From CAYQTO01 sp964420455 (GTDB lineage: Bacteria > Sumerlaeota > Sumerlaeia > SLMS01): 7,860 nt of DNA. Numbering within the stretch: the stretch's first letter is position 1; the number at the start of each line of letters is the position of its first letter. Positions 1 to 5,614 of this stretch are shown piece after piece. The stretch covers positions 1 to 7,860 of the forward strand of contig CAYQTO010000166.1 of the NCBI GenBank assembly GCA_964420455.1. Reading direction: 5' to 3'. A program made the position numbers and the translations under genes. A model generated the notes under the pieces. The model was not told the DNA's origin. It was given only the letters and a program-made list of their open reading frames with translations, and searched no databases.

Positions 1-914
1 CCGCCAACGGTGCGTTCTCCGTGTTCGCCGCGGACCTCGACGGCGACGGCGACCAAGACGTCCTCTCCGCCTCCTTCAACGACGACCGCATCGCCTGGTA
101 CGAGAACCGCCTCGACGACGCGACCGCCGACTTCGGCCCCCAGCAGACCATCACTACCGCCGCCAACGGCGCGATCTCCGTGCTCGCCGTTGACCTCGAC
201 GGCGACGGCGACCCGGACGTCCTCTCCGCCTCCATCGCCGACGACCGCATCGCGTGGCACGAGAACCGCCTCGACGAAGAAACCGCCGACTTCGGCCCCC
301 AGCAGACCATCACCACCGCCGCCGACGGTGCCCAATCCGTGTTCGCCGCGGACCTTGACGGCGACGGCGACCCGGACGTCCTCTCCGCCTCCGGAATCGA
401 TGACCGCATCGCGTGGTACGAGAACCGCCTCAACGAGGCGACCGCCGACTTCGGCCCCCAGCAGACCATCACCACCGCCGCCGACTTCGCGATCTCCGTG
501 TTCGCCGCGGACCTGGACGGCGACGGCGATCAGGACGTCCTCTCCGCATCCAACCACGACGACCGCATCGCGTGGTACGAGAACCGCCTCGACGAAGCGA
601 CCGCCGACTTCGGTCTCCAGCAGACCATCACTACCGCCGCCAACGGCGCCCAATCCCTGTTCGCCGCGGACCTCGACGGCGACGGCGACCAGGACGTCCT
701 CTCCCCTTCCTCGAGGTACTACCGCATCGCGTGGCACGAGAACCGCCTCGATGAGGCCACCGCCGACTTCGGCCCCCAGCAGACCATCACCACCGCCGCC
801 GACGGCACGGGCTCCGTATTCGCCGCGGACCTCGACGGCGACGGCGACAAGGACGTCCTCTCCGCCTCCTCGCCCGACGACCGCATCGCCTGGTACGAGA
901 ACCGCCTCCACTAA
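1..914 (+). CDS. FG-GAP/VCBS-like tandem repeat protein, C-terminal part (5' end outside window)
   Basis: The reading frame is open to the left edge (first full codon at base 3), so the N-terminus, including any signal peptide, is missing. The visible part is six repeats of 53 residues. Each carries a DLDGDGDxDVL motif, the aspartate-rich loop of FG-GAP/VCBS repeats that commonly binds calcium in integrin-like beta-propellers, followed by RIAW(Y/H)ENRL and ADFGPQQTITTAA. Proteins of this type are usually secreted or cell-surface proteins; many carry adhesion or enzymatic domains elsewhere, which cannot be judged here. The protein ends abruptly after ENRLH inside the sixth unit, with no sorting signal or other C-terminal domain. 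The long open frames in the other two plus-strand phases come from the repeat structure and high G+C. The repeat family is fairly certain; the protein's role is unknown. Confidence 0.88.
   Translation, partial: ANGAFSVFAADLDGDGDQDVLSASFNDDRIAWYENRLDDATADFGPQQTITTAANGAISVLAVDLDGDGDPDVLSASIADDRIAWHENRLDEETADFGPQQTITTAADGAQSVFAADLDGDGDPDVLSASGIDDRIAWYENRLNEATADFGPQQTITTAADFAISVFAADLDGDGDQDVLSASNHDDRIAWYENRLDEATADFGLQQTITTAANGAQSLFAADLDGDGDQDVLSPSSRYYRIAWHENRLDEATADFGPQQTITTAADGTGSVFAADLDGDGDKDVLSASSPDDRIAWYENRLH
33..914 (+). repeat. Six tandem 159-bp coding repeats in exact register
   Basis: The start of the codons for DLDGDGD falls at 33, 192, 351, 510, 669 and 828, so every interval is exactly 159 bp (53 codons) with no insertion or deletion. 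Units 1-5 are complete; unit 6 is cut by TAA at 912-914. Nucleotide similarity between units is very high. Most amino-acid differences fall in two short spots: the two residues after VLSAS (FN, IA, GI, NH, SR, SP) and the four residues after TITTAA. The array reaches the left edge, so the true copy number is unknown. Confidence 0.93.
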
Positions 915-1030
915 GCAACCGCCCACTTCGGCCTCGCCCCGGGCTAGGCAACGCGCCGGTTTCGCCACACCTGGCACAGATGGCAGCGGAGCCCTCGACC
1001 AAGTGGGAAAGCTGGAATCCCGCGAGTCCC

Positions 1031-1048
1031 GCAAACTCTTGCTTTTTT
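1031..1048 (+). terminator. Weak candidate terminator downstream of the repeat protein
   Basis: A GCAA/TTGC stem (1031-1034 with 1039-1042) and a four-base loop are followed directly by six T residues (1043-1048). An alternative GAGT/ACTC pairing also exists just upstream. The stem is only four base pairs, so this is a suggestion based on position after the repeat gene and the T run. Confidence 0.25.
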
Positions 1049-1191
1049 GGTTGACAGAACTGGGGTGGGGGGAGGGTCCATCAATTGGGAAATGACGTAG
1101 GGTAGAAAGCCTGCATAACGCAACATCCATCAACCGTTCCCACCAACACTGAAACGCCCTCCCATTCAGCGACGATTCGCATGGGCACGAC

Positions 1192-1198
1192 AAGGAGG
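1192..1198 (+). promoter_or_regulatory. Shine-Dalgarno site for the 1206 gene
   Basis: AAGGAGG lies seven bases before the ATG at 1206. It is a near-perfect complement of the 16S rRNA 3' tail, the strongest such site in the window, and it fixes the start of the exported membrane protein. Confidence 0.8.
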
Positions 1199-1205
1199 AG
1201 CATAG

Positions 1206-1979
1206 ATGTCAAAGGTTCTGTATCTCGCCCTAATCCTGCAGCTGTGCGGCGCTCTTTCATTCGCTCAGGTCCCCATCCTGCCCGAGAAGGACTTCCGGGA
1301 GGAGACTAAGGACCTGATTGATTTGTCGACGGTCCCGAACGAGTACGTACCGCTCGCCATCGCGGCCAAAGAGTACTTCATCGCGGTCGCCCTCTTCATG
1401 GCCACCGAGGACCCGCAATACCTGTCCGAGCAAAACTTCAAATCATTAGGGTTCGACATAGATCATGCCCTGGTACCGGTTTTTGAAAGGAGCACTCTCA
1501 AGGCAATTAATCCCCAAGCCACTGGGGGCTGGCCCTTTGCCGATCTGGATCGGTCGTCGATCACCCTCATGCCAAACAACTCTCCATTGCTCCGGCAAGG
1601 ATTTCCCCGGATAGATGAAAAATTGGATGGGCTGTCCATTGAACAAGCTGGTGTCATCAAACTTGTTCTCGTGGAAAATGGCCTGCACGAACATCATTTG
1701 GAGTTTCCGGTCTTTCTCAGCACTGACGGGCAGCTGAAGCTCATTTTGTTAATTAATAGACTTCACCAAACGGGAACCGTCGGAGTTACGGATGAAAATA
1801 GAGCTCTGGCAGAACAAATGGGAATTTCCAACCAGCCCGTGGAAGCAAGAAGAGAAGAAATCATCCGCCAAGCCCGTGGTCACCAATTGGTGGGTTACTG
1901 GCCGGGCCTTGTCGGATTGGGAGTTACCCTGGCGGGTATTGGCCTTTTCCTGGCCGTTCGCCGATTGACTACTCACTGA
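1206..1979 (+). CDS. Exported single-pass membrane protein of unknown family (257 aa)
   Basis: I do not recognise a family. The start is supported by AAGGAGG seven bases upstream. Residues 1-20 form a signal peptide (hydrophobic core LYLALILQL, likely cleavage after SFA at residue 20). Cys14 is preceded by LQL, which is a poor lipobox, so a lipoprotein is unlikely. Residues 21 to about 228 would be extracytoplasmic, and a second hydrophobic span at about 231-251 is followed by RR, giving a type I topology with a short cytoplasmic tail. It is the first gene of a compact plus-strand cassette; the next frame opens six bases after its stop, in the same phase. Its second half is clearly poorer in G+C (about 43-48% in lines counted by eye) than the flanking genes, which hints at a different origin or relaxed codon use. 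Being a real, secreted membrane protein is well supported; its function is not. Confidence 0.8.
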   Translation: MSKVLYLALILQLCGALSFAQVPILPEKDFREETKDLIDLSTVPNEYVPLAIAAKEYFIAVALFMATEDPQYLSEQNFKSLGFDIDHALVPVFERSTLKAINPQATGGWPFADLDRSSITLMPNNSPLLRQGFPRIDEKLDGLSIEQAGVIKLVLVENGLHEHHLEFPVFLSTDGQLKLILLINRLHQTGTVGVTDENRALAEQMGISNQPVEARREEIIRQARGHQLVGYWPGLVGLGVTLAGIGLFLAVRRLTTH

Positions 1980-1985
1980 CAGACC

Positions 1986-2147
1986 GTGGAACTGGAAGAT
2001 CCAACTGCCTTCCCCCGCCTCCTCTGGCAGGTCGCGGCGGCCATCACGGGGTTGTTGATCCTGGTACGCATCGGGCTATGGTTGTGGCAAAGAAAGCCGT
2101 CGCCCCGGCCGCCGGAGGCGCAGGCGGAGGACACCCCGGAGGAATGA
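1986..2147 (+). CDS. Small single-span membrane protein (53 aa), overlooked short gene
   Basis: A GTG at 1986 opens a 53-codon frame ending in TGA at 2145-2147. The product has an acidic start (ELED), a hydrophobic segment at about residues 12-34 (LLWQVAAAITGLLILV then RIGLWLW), a basic QRK, and a proline/acid-rich tail ending DTPEE. This is typical of a small membrane protein and far more protein-like than the competing frame (AVAPAAGGAGGG). The stop overlaps the ATG of the next gene as ATGA, a sign of translational coupling. No Shine-Dalgarno site is visible, so initiation probably depends on ribosomes finishing the upstream gene six bases before. It lies in the same phase as that gene with only the TGA at 1977-1979 between them, so it could instead be a readthrough extension or the product of a nonsense mutation. 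The function is unknown. Confidence 0.62.
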   Translation: MELEDPTAFPRLLWQVAAAITGLLILVRIGLWLWQRKPSPRPPEAQAEDTPEE

Positions 2148-3007
2148 TGCCCGTCCCCAGACGCCAGCCAACCATCGCCACAGTCATGGCAACGGCGGGG
2201 GTCCTTCTTGTCGGCGTGGGGCTGGCCATCATGGCAAGCTCCCAACGGCAGCCGGATCTTCCTTCTTTTCCAACTGTGGAAGCAGCAGAGTATTTTGTTG
2301 TTGTGGCGCGGCGGGCCGAGCGGCTGACCGCTGACGACCCCACGCCCCACCGGGCCAGCCTCGTCTCACTCTACAGGCGAGATGGGCAGGTTCTTCGTCG
2401 TCTCGAGGAAAGCCTGTCCATCCGGGCCAACTCCACCATGCACGATCCTCCCTTGTCGCAGGAGGTGAAAGTCCGTGCGGGAGCCTACGAGTGGGGCTAC
2501 TTTTCGGTGCCCTACGGCATTTTCACCCTCGCGGAGGCGCCTTGGCGGGATGGATCAACGGCCTACCTGATCAGCGATTGGGGCACTTATGGCGGGACCA
2601 TTGCTCTGGCCGAGCCACAAGTCATCCGTTCGCGCAGCTGGCCGACGGAGAACGATCCCACCGATCGAGTCCTGCGTTCCTCGCGTTCGAAAACCGCCTC
2701 CTATATTCATCCCAGCATCACCGCAAGCTGGTCGCCGGTTGATAGCAAAGGCTGCATGAACCTTTACAAACCGCAAGATCACGAAGCGGGTACGTCGGAT
2801 TACAAGCGGTTTCGAAGCTGGTTCACCGAGAGAGACACCGTCGCCGGGCCCATGGGCGACCTCGTAGCATTGGTTCTTCTCCCTTCGGATGCAATCCCCG
2901 GAACGACAGAGACCGAAATGCCGCTCACCCTGCCGCTTGCACTTCTCGAGCGTGCCCGCGACCATCAGGGCCAGCTCCACGAACTGATGGGGGTCCCCCG
3001 CGCATGA
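2144..3007 (+). CDS. Membrane-anchored YkuD-like L,D-transpeptidase candidate (287 aa)
   Basis: I place the start at ATG 2144 (or the adjacent ATG 2147), not the in-frame ATG at 2078: GGAGG lies at 2138-2142, the start overlaps the previous stop as ATGA, and the extra 22 residues would be low-complexity. Residues 10-31 form one membrane span after a basic PRRQ, so the rest should face the periplasm. The C-terminal domain shows the landmarks of the L,D-transpeptidase catalytic domain: a PYGIF segment at 123-127 (PxGxF type), His189 in YIHP, and SKGCMN at 201-206 with candidate catalytic Cys204, fifteen residues after the His. The family motif is H-x(14-17)-[ST]-HGC-x-N, so the second His is replaced by Lys here. 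Family members crosslink peptidoglycan 3-3, attach proteins to it, or cleave such bonds. Its stop overlaps the pseudopilin start. The assignment rests on motif reading only. Confidence 0.62.
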   Translation: MMPVPRRQPTIATVMATAGVLLVGVGLAIMASSQRQPDLPSFPTVEAAEYFVVVARRAERLTADDPTPHRASLVSLYRRDGQVLRRLEESLSIRANSTMHDPPLSQEVKVRAGAYEWGYFSVPYGIFTLAEAPWRDGSTAYLISDWGTYGGTIALAEPQVIRSRSWPTENDPTDRVLRSSRSKTASYIHPSITASWSPVDSKGCMNLYKPQDHEAGTSDYKRFRSWFTERDTVAGPMGDLVALVLLPSDAIPGTTETEMPLTLPLALLERARDHQGQLHELMGVPRA

Positions 3008-3633
3008 TGAAAGAACACCACGCGTTCACCATCCTCGAATTACTCATCGTCGTGGGGATCATCGCCATCCTCGCGGGCATCGCCATGGAGAATTTCGCAC
3101 GCGCCTCCATCCGCAGCAAAGTCACTCGCGTGCTCTCCGACCACCGCACCCTCCGCCTCGGCATCGAAAGTTACCGCACGGATCATAACCGGCTCCCGCG
3201 CATGGCCAGTCGAAACTACGGTGACCCCCAGTTCGATCAAATCAACGGCATCCCCGTCTCCGGAGTCATGAGCAAGGTCCTTTCAACACCGGTCGCCTAT
3301 GTCACCAACGCCTATCTGTTCGATCCATTCATGACGAATCGGCCCGACGCGCCACTCGACGAACGCCTCTATACCTATCAGGATACACAGCAATACATCG
3401 TCTGGAATCCGGATTCCACTTTCTGGCCACAGGCCGTCGCGTACTACGGCGATTGGCGCCTCGCCAGCGTTGGCCCCGACCAATCCTTCGACCACCTCTT
3501 CGCCAACAGCGCCCAACTCCCCTACGACCCCACCAATGGAACCATCTCGCTGGGCAATATCTGGACAGCACCGGGAATCAATCCGGAAAGACCCGGACTG
3601 CCACCGATCCCCGATCTCCTCGGTGCCCACTGA
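3004..3633 (+). CDS. Type II secretion/type IV pilus-like pseudopilin (209 aa)
   Basis: The N-terminus is a class III prepilin signal: a short leader MMKEHHA, cleavage expected between Ala7 and Phe8, then FTILELLIVVGIIAILAGIA with the conserved Glu at mature position 5. Prepilin peptidase would cut and methylate it, and the hydrophobic helix would insert in the inner membrane until assembly into a pseudopilus or pilus. The soluble domain ends with SVGPD (155-159) and YDPTNG (174-179), which parallels the C-terminal loop of GspG-type major pseudopilins (S-x-G-x-D ... D-I) that often binds calcium; that role is an inference here. The ATG overlaps the upstream TGA as ATGA (a second ATG follows at 3007), so it is coupled to the L,D-transpeptidase candidate. 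No assembly ATPase, platform protein or secretin is in the window. Confidence 0.9.
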   Translation: MMKEHHAFTILELLIVVGIIAILAGIAMENFARASIRSKVTRVLSDHRTLRLGIESYRTDHNRLPRMASRNYGDPQFDQINGIPVSGVMSKVLSTPVAYVTNAYLFDPFMTNRPDAPLDERLYTYQDTQQYIVWNPDSTFWPQAVAYYGDWRLASVGPDQSFDHLFANSAQLPYDPTNGTISLGNIWTAPGINPERPGLPPIPDLLGAH

Positions 3634-3674
3634 CGCCAGCCGGTCCTCCCCCGCCCCGCTCCATCCAGCACGTG

Positions 3675-3717
3675 CTCGAGGCCTCCATCGCCCACGCCGG
3701 GCCTCGATGGCCTCGAG
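3675..3717. terminator. Strong imperfect hairpin after the envelope cassette
   Basis: CTCGAGGC (3675-3682) pairs with GCCTCGAG (3710-3717) and CATCG (3686-3690) with CGATG (3705-3709), leaving a three-base bulge and a 14-base loop. It begins 42 bases after the pseudopilin stop, a sensible place for an end-of-operon structure or an mRNA 3'-end stabiliser. No T run follows, so it is not a classical intrinsic terminator. Confidence 0.4.
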
Positions 3718-3888
3718 GGTCTGGTTGACGGCAACCCCGCGATCAGGCGGTCGAACCCGTCACGGCGCCCCGAAATTCGGAATTCCATGGTTGACTTCCC
3801 CCTCGACCTTGGCGATATGTTGATCGTCGTTAGAAGTACGCCAAACTGCAGTAATTATTAAAACACGGTTCTATCATTTCTAAAAACT

Positions 3889-3895
3889 GGTGATC
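3889..3895 (+). promoter_or_regulatory. Extended-type Shine-Dalgarno site for the SPFH gene
   Basis: GGTGATC, five bases before ATG 3901, is complementary to the part of the 16S rRNA 3' tail just inside the usual CCUCC core (GAUCACC). It supports this start, as does an in-frame TAA at 3859-3861 with no other start codon between. Confidence 0.5.
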
Positions 3896-3900
3896 AAGAC

Positions 3901-4902
3901 ATGCATGACCTAGTGACTCTCTTCACAGCCGGGATTTTGCGCTGCGTTTTCGTTGATGAAGGGACCTGTCAGATCGTCACAAGATTCGGAAAATTTTTGA
4001 AAGTCCTATACCCTGGCCTTCATGTATTTCCCTTCCTCTGGGGACTCGCCGGAAGTATCTACAAATTCAAGATCACTGACCCCATAACCGGGGTTGTTAC
4101 GACCACAAATGTGCTGGACATGAAAGAGATTGTTTACGACTACCCAAGGGAGCACGTCATCTCCTTCGATAATGTACAGTTTCAAGTGAATGCTGTTATA
4201 TACTTCCGTGTCCAGGACCCATACAAGGCAATCTTTCAGGTAACGGATTATGTCTCATCGATGCGTACATTGGTCCAATCCATCTTACGCGCGGAAATTG
4301 GCAGGCATCCACTGGAAGACACTTACTCTAATCGAGGGGCCATTTCCGCGGCATTGACCAATGAGGCCGATAAGGCGACAGACGGATGGGGAATTAAGGT
4401 GATCCGTCTCGAAATTAAGGAGTTCGAAATCGGTGATTTTGCCGAACAGTTGCTTCTACAAAAGAAGCAGGAAATTGAGCGACGCCAAAGAGTTACGCAA
4501 GCAGAAGGTATCCGTCAGGCAACCGTCAAGGAAGCAGAAGGAGCCAAGGAGGCACAAGTACTGAGAGCAACGGCAAAAAAGGAGTCGGCATTGGCTGAGG
4601 CGGAGGCAATTCGCACCGAAGCACAAGCGATGGCCGATGCAATAAGGATGAAATCCGAAGCAGAGGTGTACAGGTATGAACTCATTGCGAAATTATTGGA
4701 AAAGGATCCGGTTATGCTTCAGTTCTTGAAGCTACATTCAGCACAGGAAGTATGCAGGAATCTCGCCAACGGACATGCCACCAAGATCTTCGTACCAAGC
4801 GACATGGGAGCCCTGTTAGGACTTCTATCATCGGTCAAGGATGGAGTTTCAAGCGAACTTGATTCAAAGAACGATTCGCAAAAGCAAGGGCAAAGGCAAT
4901 AG
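3901..4902 (+). CDS. SPFH/band-7 (stomatin/slipin-like) membrane-associated protein (333 aa)
   Basis: The protein has the typical SPFH layout. RFGK (28-31) and PGLH (38-41) open the domain. VISFDNVQFQVNAVIYFRV follows, then the VQDP turn near 104-107 and GWGIKV at 162-167, with LEIKEF just after. From about residue 180 to 268 there is a long alanine/glutamate/lysine-rich helix (repeated EAEGAKEA, AEAEAIRTEAQAMADA) expected to form a coiled coil for ring or cage assembly. SPFH proteins oligomerise on membranes and scaffold proteases, lipids or other partners; the partner here is unknown. The N-terminus has only a short hydrophobic stretch (LVTLFTAGILRCVFV) broken by Arg14, so insertion may be partial. 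There is no NfeD-type neighbour and no second SPFH gene as in HflK/HflC. The gene and its leader are far poorer in G+C (38-55% in lines counted) than the genes around it, consistent with horizontal acquisition. Confidence 0.88.
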   Translation: MHDLVTLFTAGILRCVFVDEGTCQIVTRFGKFLKVLYPGLHVFPFLWGLAGSIYKFKITDPITGVVTTTNVLDMKEIVYDYPREHVISFDNVQFQVNAVIYFRVQDPYKAIFQVTDYVSSMRTLVQSILRAEIGRHPLEDTYSNRGAISAALTNEADKATDGWGIKVIRLEIKEFEIGDFAEQLLLQKKQEIERRQRVTQAEGIRQATVKEAEGAKEAQVLRATAKKESALAEAEAIRTEAQAMADAIRMKSEAEVYRYELIAKLLEKDPVMLQFLKLHSAQEVCRNLANGHATKIFVPSDMGALLGLLSSVKDGVSSELDSKNDSQKQGQRQ

Positions 4903-5250
4903 AGAGACGTTGCTTTAAGTCGTCACATGATGCTTTTTGGGACTGGCTCGCACGGAAGGGCTGGCAGGAGCGTAGGCTGCAATACAGCTTCAACAGTCTC
5001 GACCTGACGGACGCGGTGGACTTCAAGGCGCTGCGGATGGACTTGGATCCCGGCATCGAGCCCGCCAATCGGGAGACGCAGAACGCGAAGCTCGACCTGA
5101 TGGACGAGAAGCAGGTGGAAGCCCAGCGTGGACATGCCGAATGCGGGGAACATGGCGGAGGAGACCGCCCAGACGAGTTTGGGGCTGGACCCGCCGAAGA
5201 ACCCGGCGACATGGCGCGAAGAGGCGGCCGTGGCGAGGCAACGCCCGCCA
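4863..5250 (+). pseudogene. Frameshifted coding relic of unknown family
   Basis: After a TGA at 4860 one frame stays open and reads like protein: DAFWDWLARKGWQERRLQYS, then DAVDFKALRMDLDPGIEP and KLDLMDEKQVEAQ up to about 5120. From there the protein-like sequence moves to the next phase (VDMPNAGNMAEETAQTSLGL, then DPPKNPATWREEAAVARQ) and fades near 5250. No ATG, GTG or TTG start lies before 5016, so the 5' end is also missing; the first 40 bases overlap the end of the SPFH gene. The charged, helical style recalls the C-terminal part of some phage structural proteins such as portals, but this is only an impression. A sequencing error at the shift point is an alternative for the frame change but not for the missing start. 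Confidence 0.42.
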
Positions 5251-5261
5251 CCCTCCCGCCT

Positions 5262-5480
5262 CTATTGGGGCGGCCCTTCCCGATCCCGCCAGCTCCCCAC
5301 GGAAGAACCCGCAATCGCGGAGAAGGTCACCGTCCCCGCCTCTCCCGAGTAGTCATCGTCCAGACCCGTGAAGCTCACCCGCCCGGAACCGCCGGAAACA
5401 TCGATGGTTCCCTCGATCCTTCCCTCGCCGACGATCACGACACGGCCCCCGCCGCCCCCCGCGGCGCAGGGGAAGGCCAC
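5262..5480 (-). pseudogene. 3' remnant of a glycine-rich surface-protein-like gene
   Basis: On the minus strand, ending at TAG 5264-5262, the frame reads AAGGGGGRVVIVGEGRIEGT, IDVSGGSGRVSFTGLDDDYS, GEAGTVTFSAIAGSSVGSW. The pattern GGGGGR-V-I ... GTIDVSGG-G ... G-AGTV-F resembles the glycine-rich beta-repeat segments in large secreted or surface proteins of planctomycete-like and related bacteria. Upstream of about 5480 the frame stays open to about 5600 but turns into arginine/proline-rich noise, and the DUF389 gene begins on the other strand, so the 5' part appears lost. It may be the end of a deleted larger gene. Confidence is limited because glycine-rich frames can arise by chance in G+C-rich DNA. 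Confidence 0.35.
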
Positions 5481-5614
5481 GGGGACCCCCGATCCCCGGC
5501 GGCATGGCGCGTTCCTCATGGGGAAAGCGCTGGACGTCCTGCGCGCGAGGCAGAACCCTCGGAACCGATCGTCACCCGCCGCGGCGCCCGAGCGCCCCAA
5601 GGATTCGACCCCCG

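Larger units (their letters stand above)
915..1205. other. Intergenic region with no supported gene
   Basis: No convincing coding sequence is present. The first bases (915-944) still resemble the remainder of the upstream repeat: read on in frame past the TAA they give ATAHFGLAPG, compared with ATADFGPQQT in intact units. The middle holds a weak hairpin followed by six T residues. There is a perfect TTGACA at 1051-1056 but no credible -10 element at the right distance. The region ends in a strong ribosome-binding site for the next gene. Confidence 0.6.
3634..3900. other. Intergenic region before the SPFH gene
   Basis: No supported gene. The left part holds an imperfect inverted repeat (listed separately). 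The right part, from about 3850, changes sharply to A+T-rich sequence and forms the leader of the next gene. Loose promoter-like hexamers occur (TTGACT at 3791, TATCAT at 3872) but none is correctly paired. Confidence 0.5.

Noticed and set aside
10..1095. Long open plus-strand frame (361 aa) rich in Ser, Pro, Thr over the repeat array
   Set aside because: It is the shifted phase of the 159-bp repeats; the FG-GAP phase has the recognisable DLDGDGD motif, while this one gives low-complexity SPR/TTT sequence that ends in the intergenic region.
1051..1119. Perfect TTGACA as a promoter for the 1206 gene
   Set aside because: No -10-like hexamer lies 15-19 bases downstream; the spacer region is G-rich.
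1206..1979. Lipoprotein interpretation of the 257-aa protein because of Cys14
   Set aside because: The residues before the Cys (LQL) do not fit a lipobox, and an ordinary signal-peptidase site (SFA then Q) follows at residue 20.
2078..2143. Upstream ATG start for the L,D-transpeptidase candidate
   Set aside because: It adds AVAPAAGGAGGG-type low-complexity residues, has no ribosome-binding site, and overlaps the better-supported 53-aa gene; ATG 2144 or 2147 has GGAGG and an ATGA overlap.
2987..2999. GGGGG-T-CCCCC palindrome just before the first pseudopilin start
   Set aside because: At most a four-pair stem with a three-base loop; too small to argue for a regulatory structure.
3791..3877. 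TTGACT at 3791 and TATCAT at 3872 as promoter elements for the SPFH gene
   Set aside because: They are not paired with partners at proper spacing; the nearest combination (TTGACT with TATGTT) has a 19-base spacer and only four matches in the second box. The phylum's promoter consensus is also unknown.
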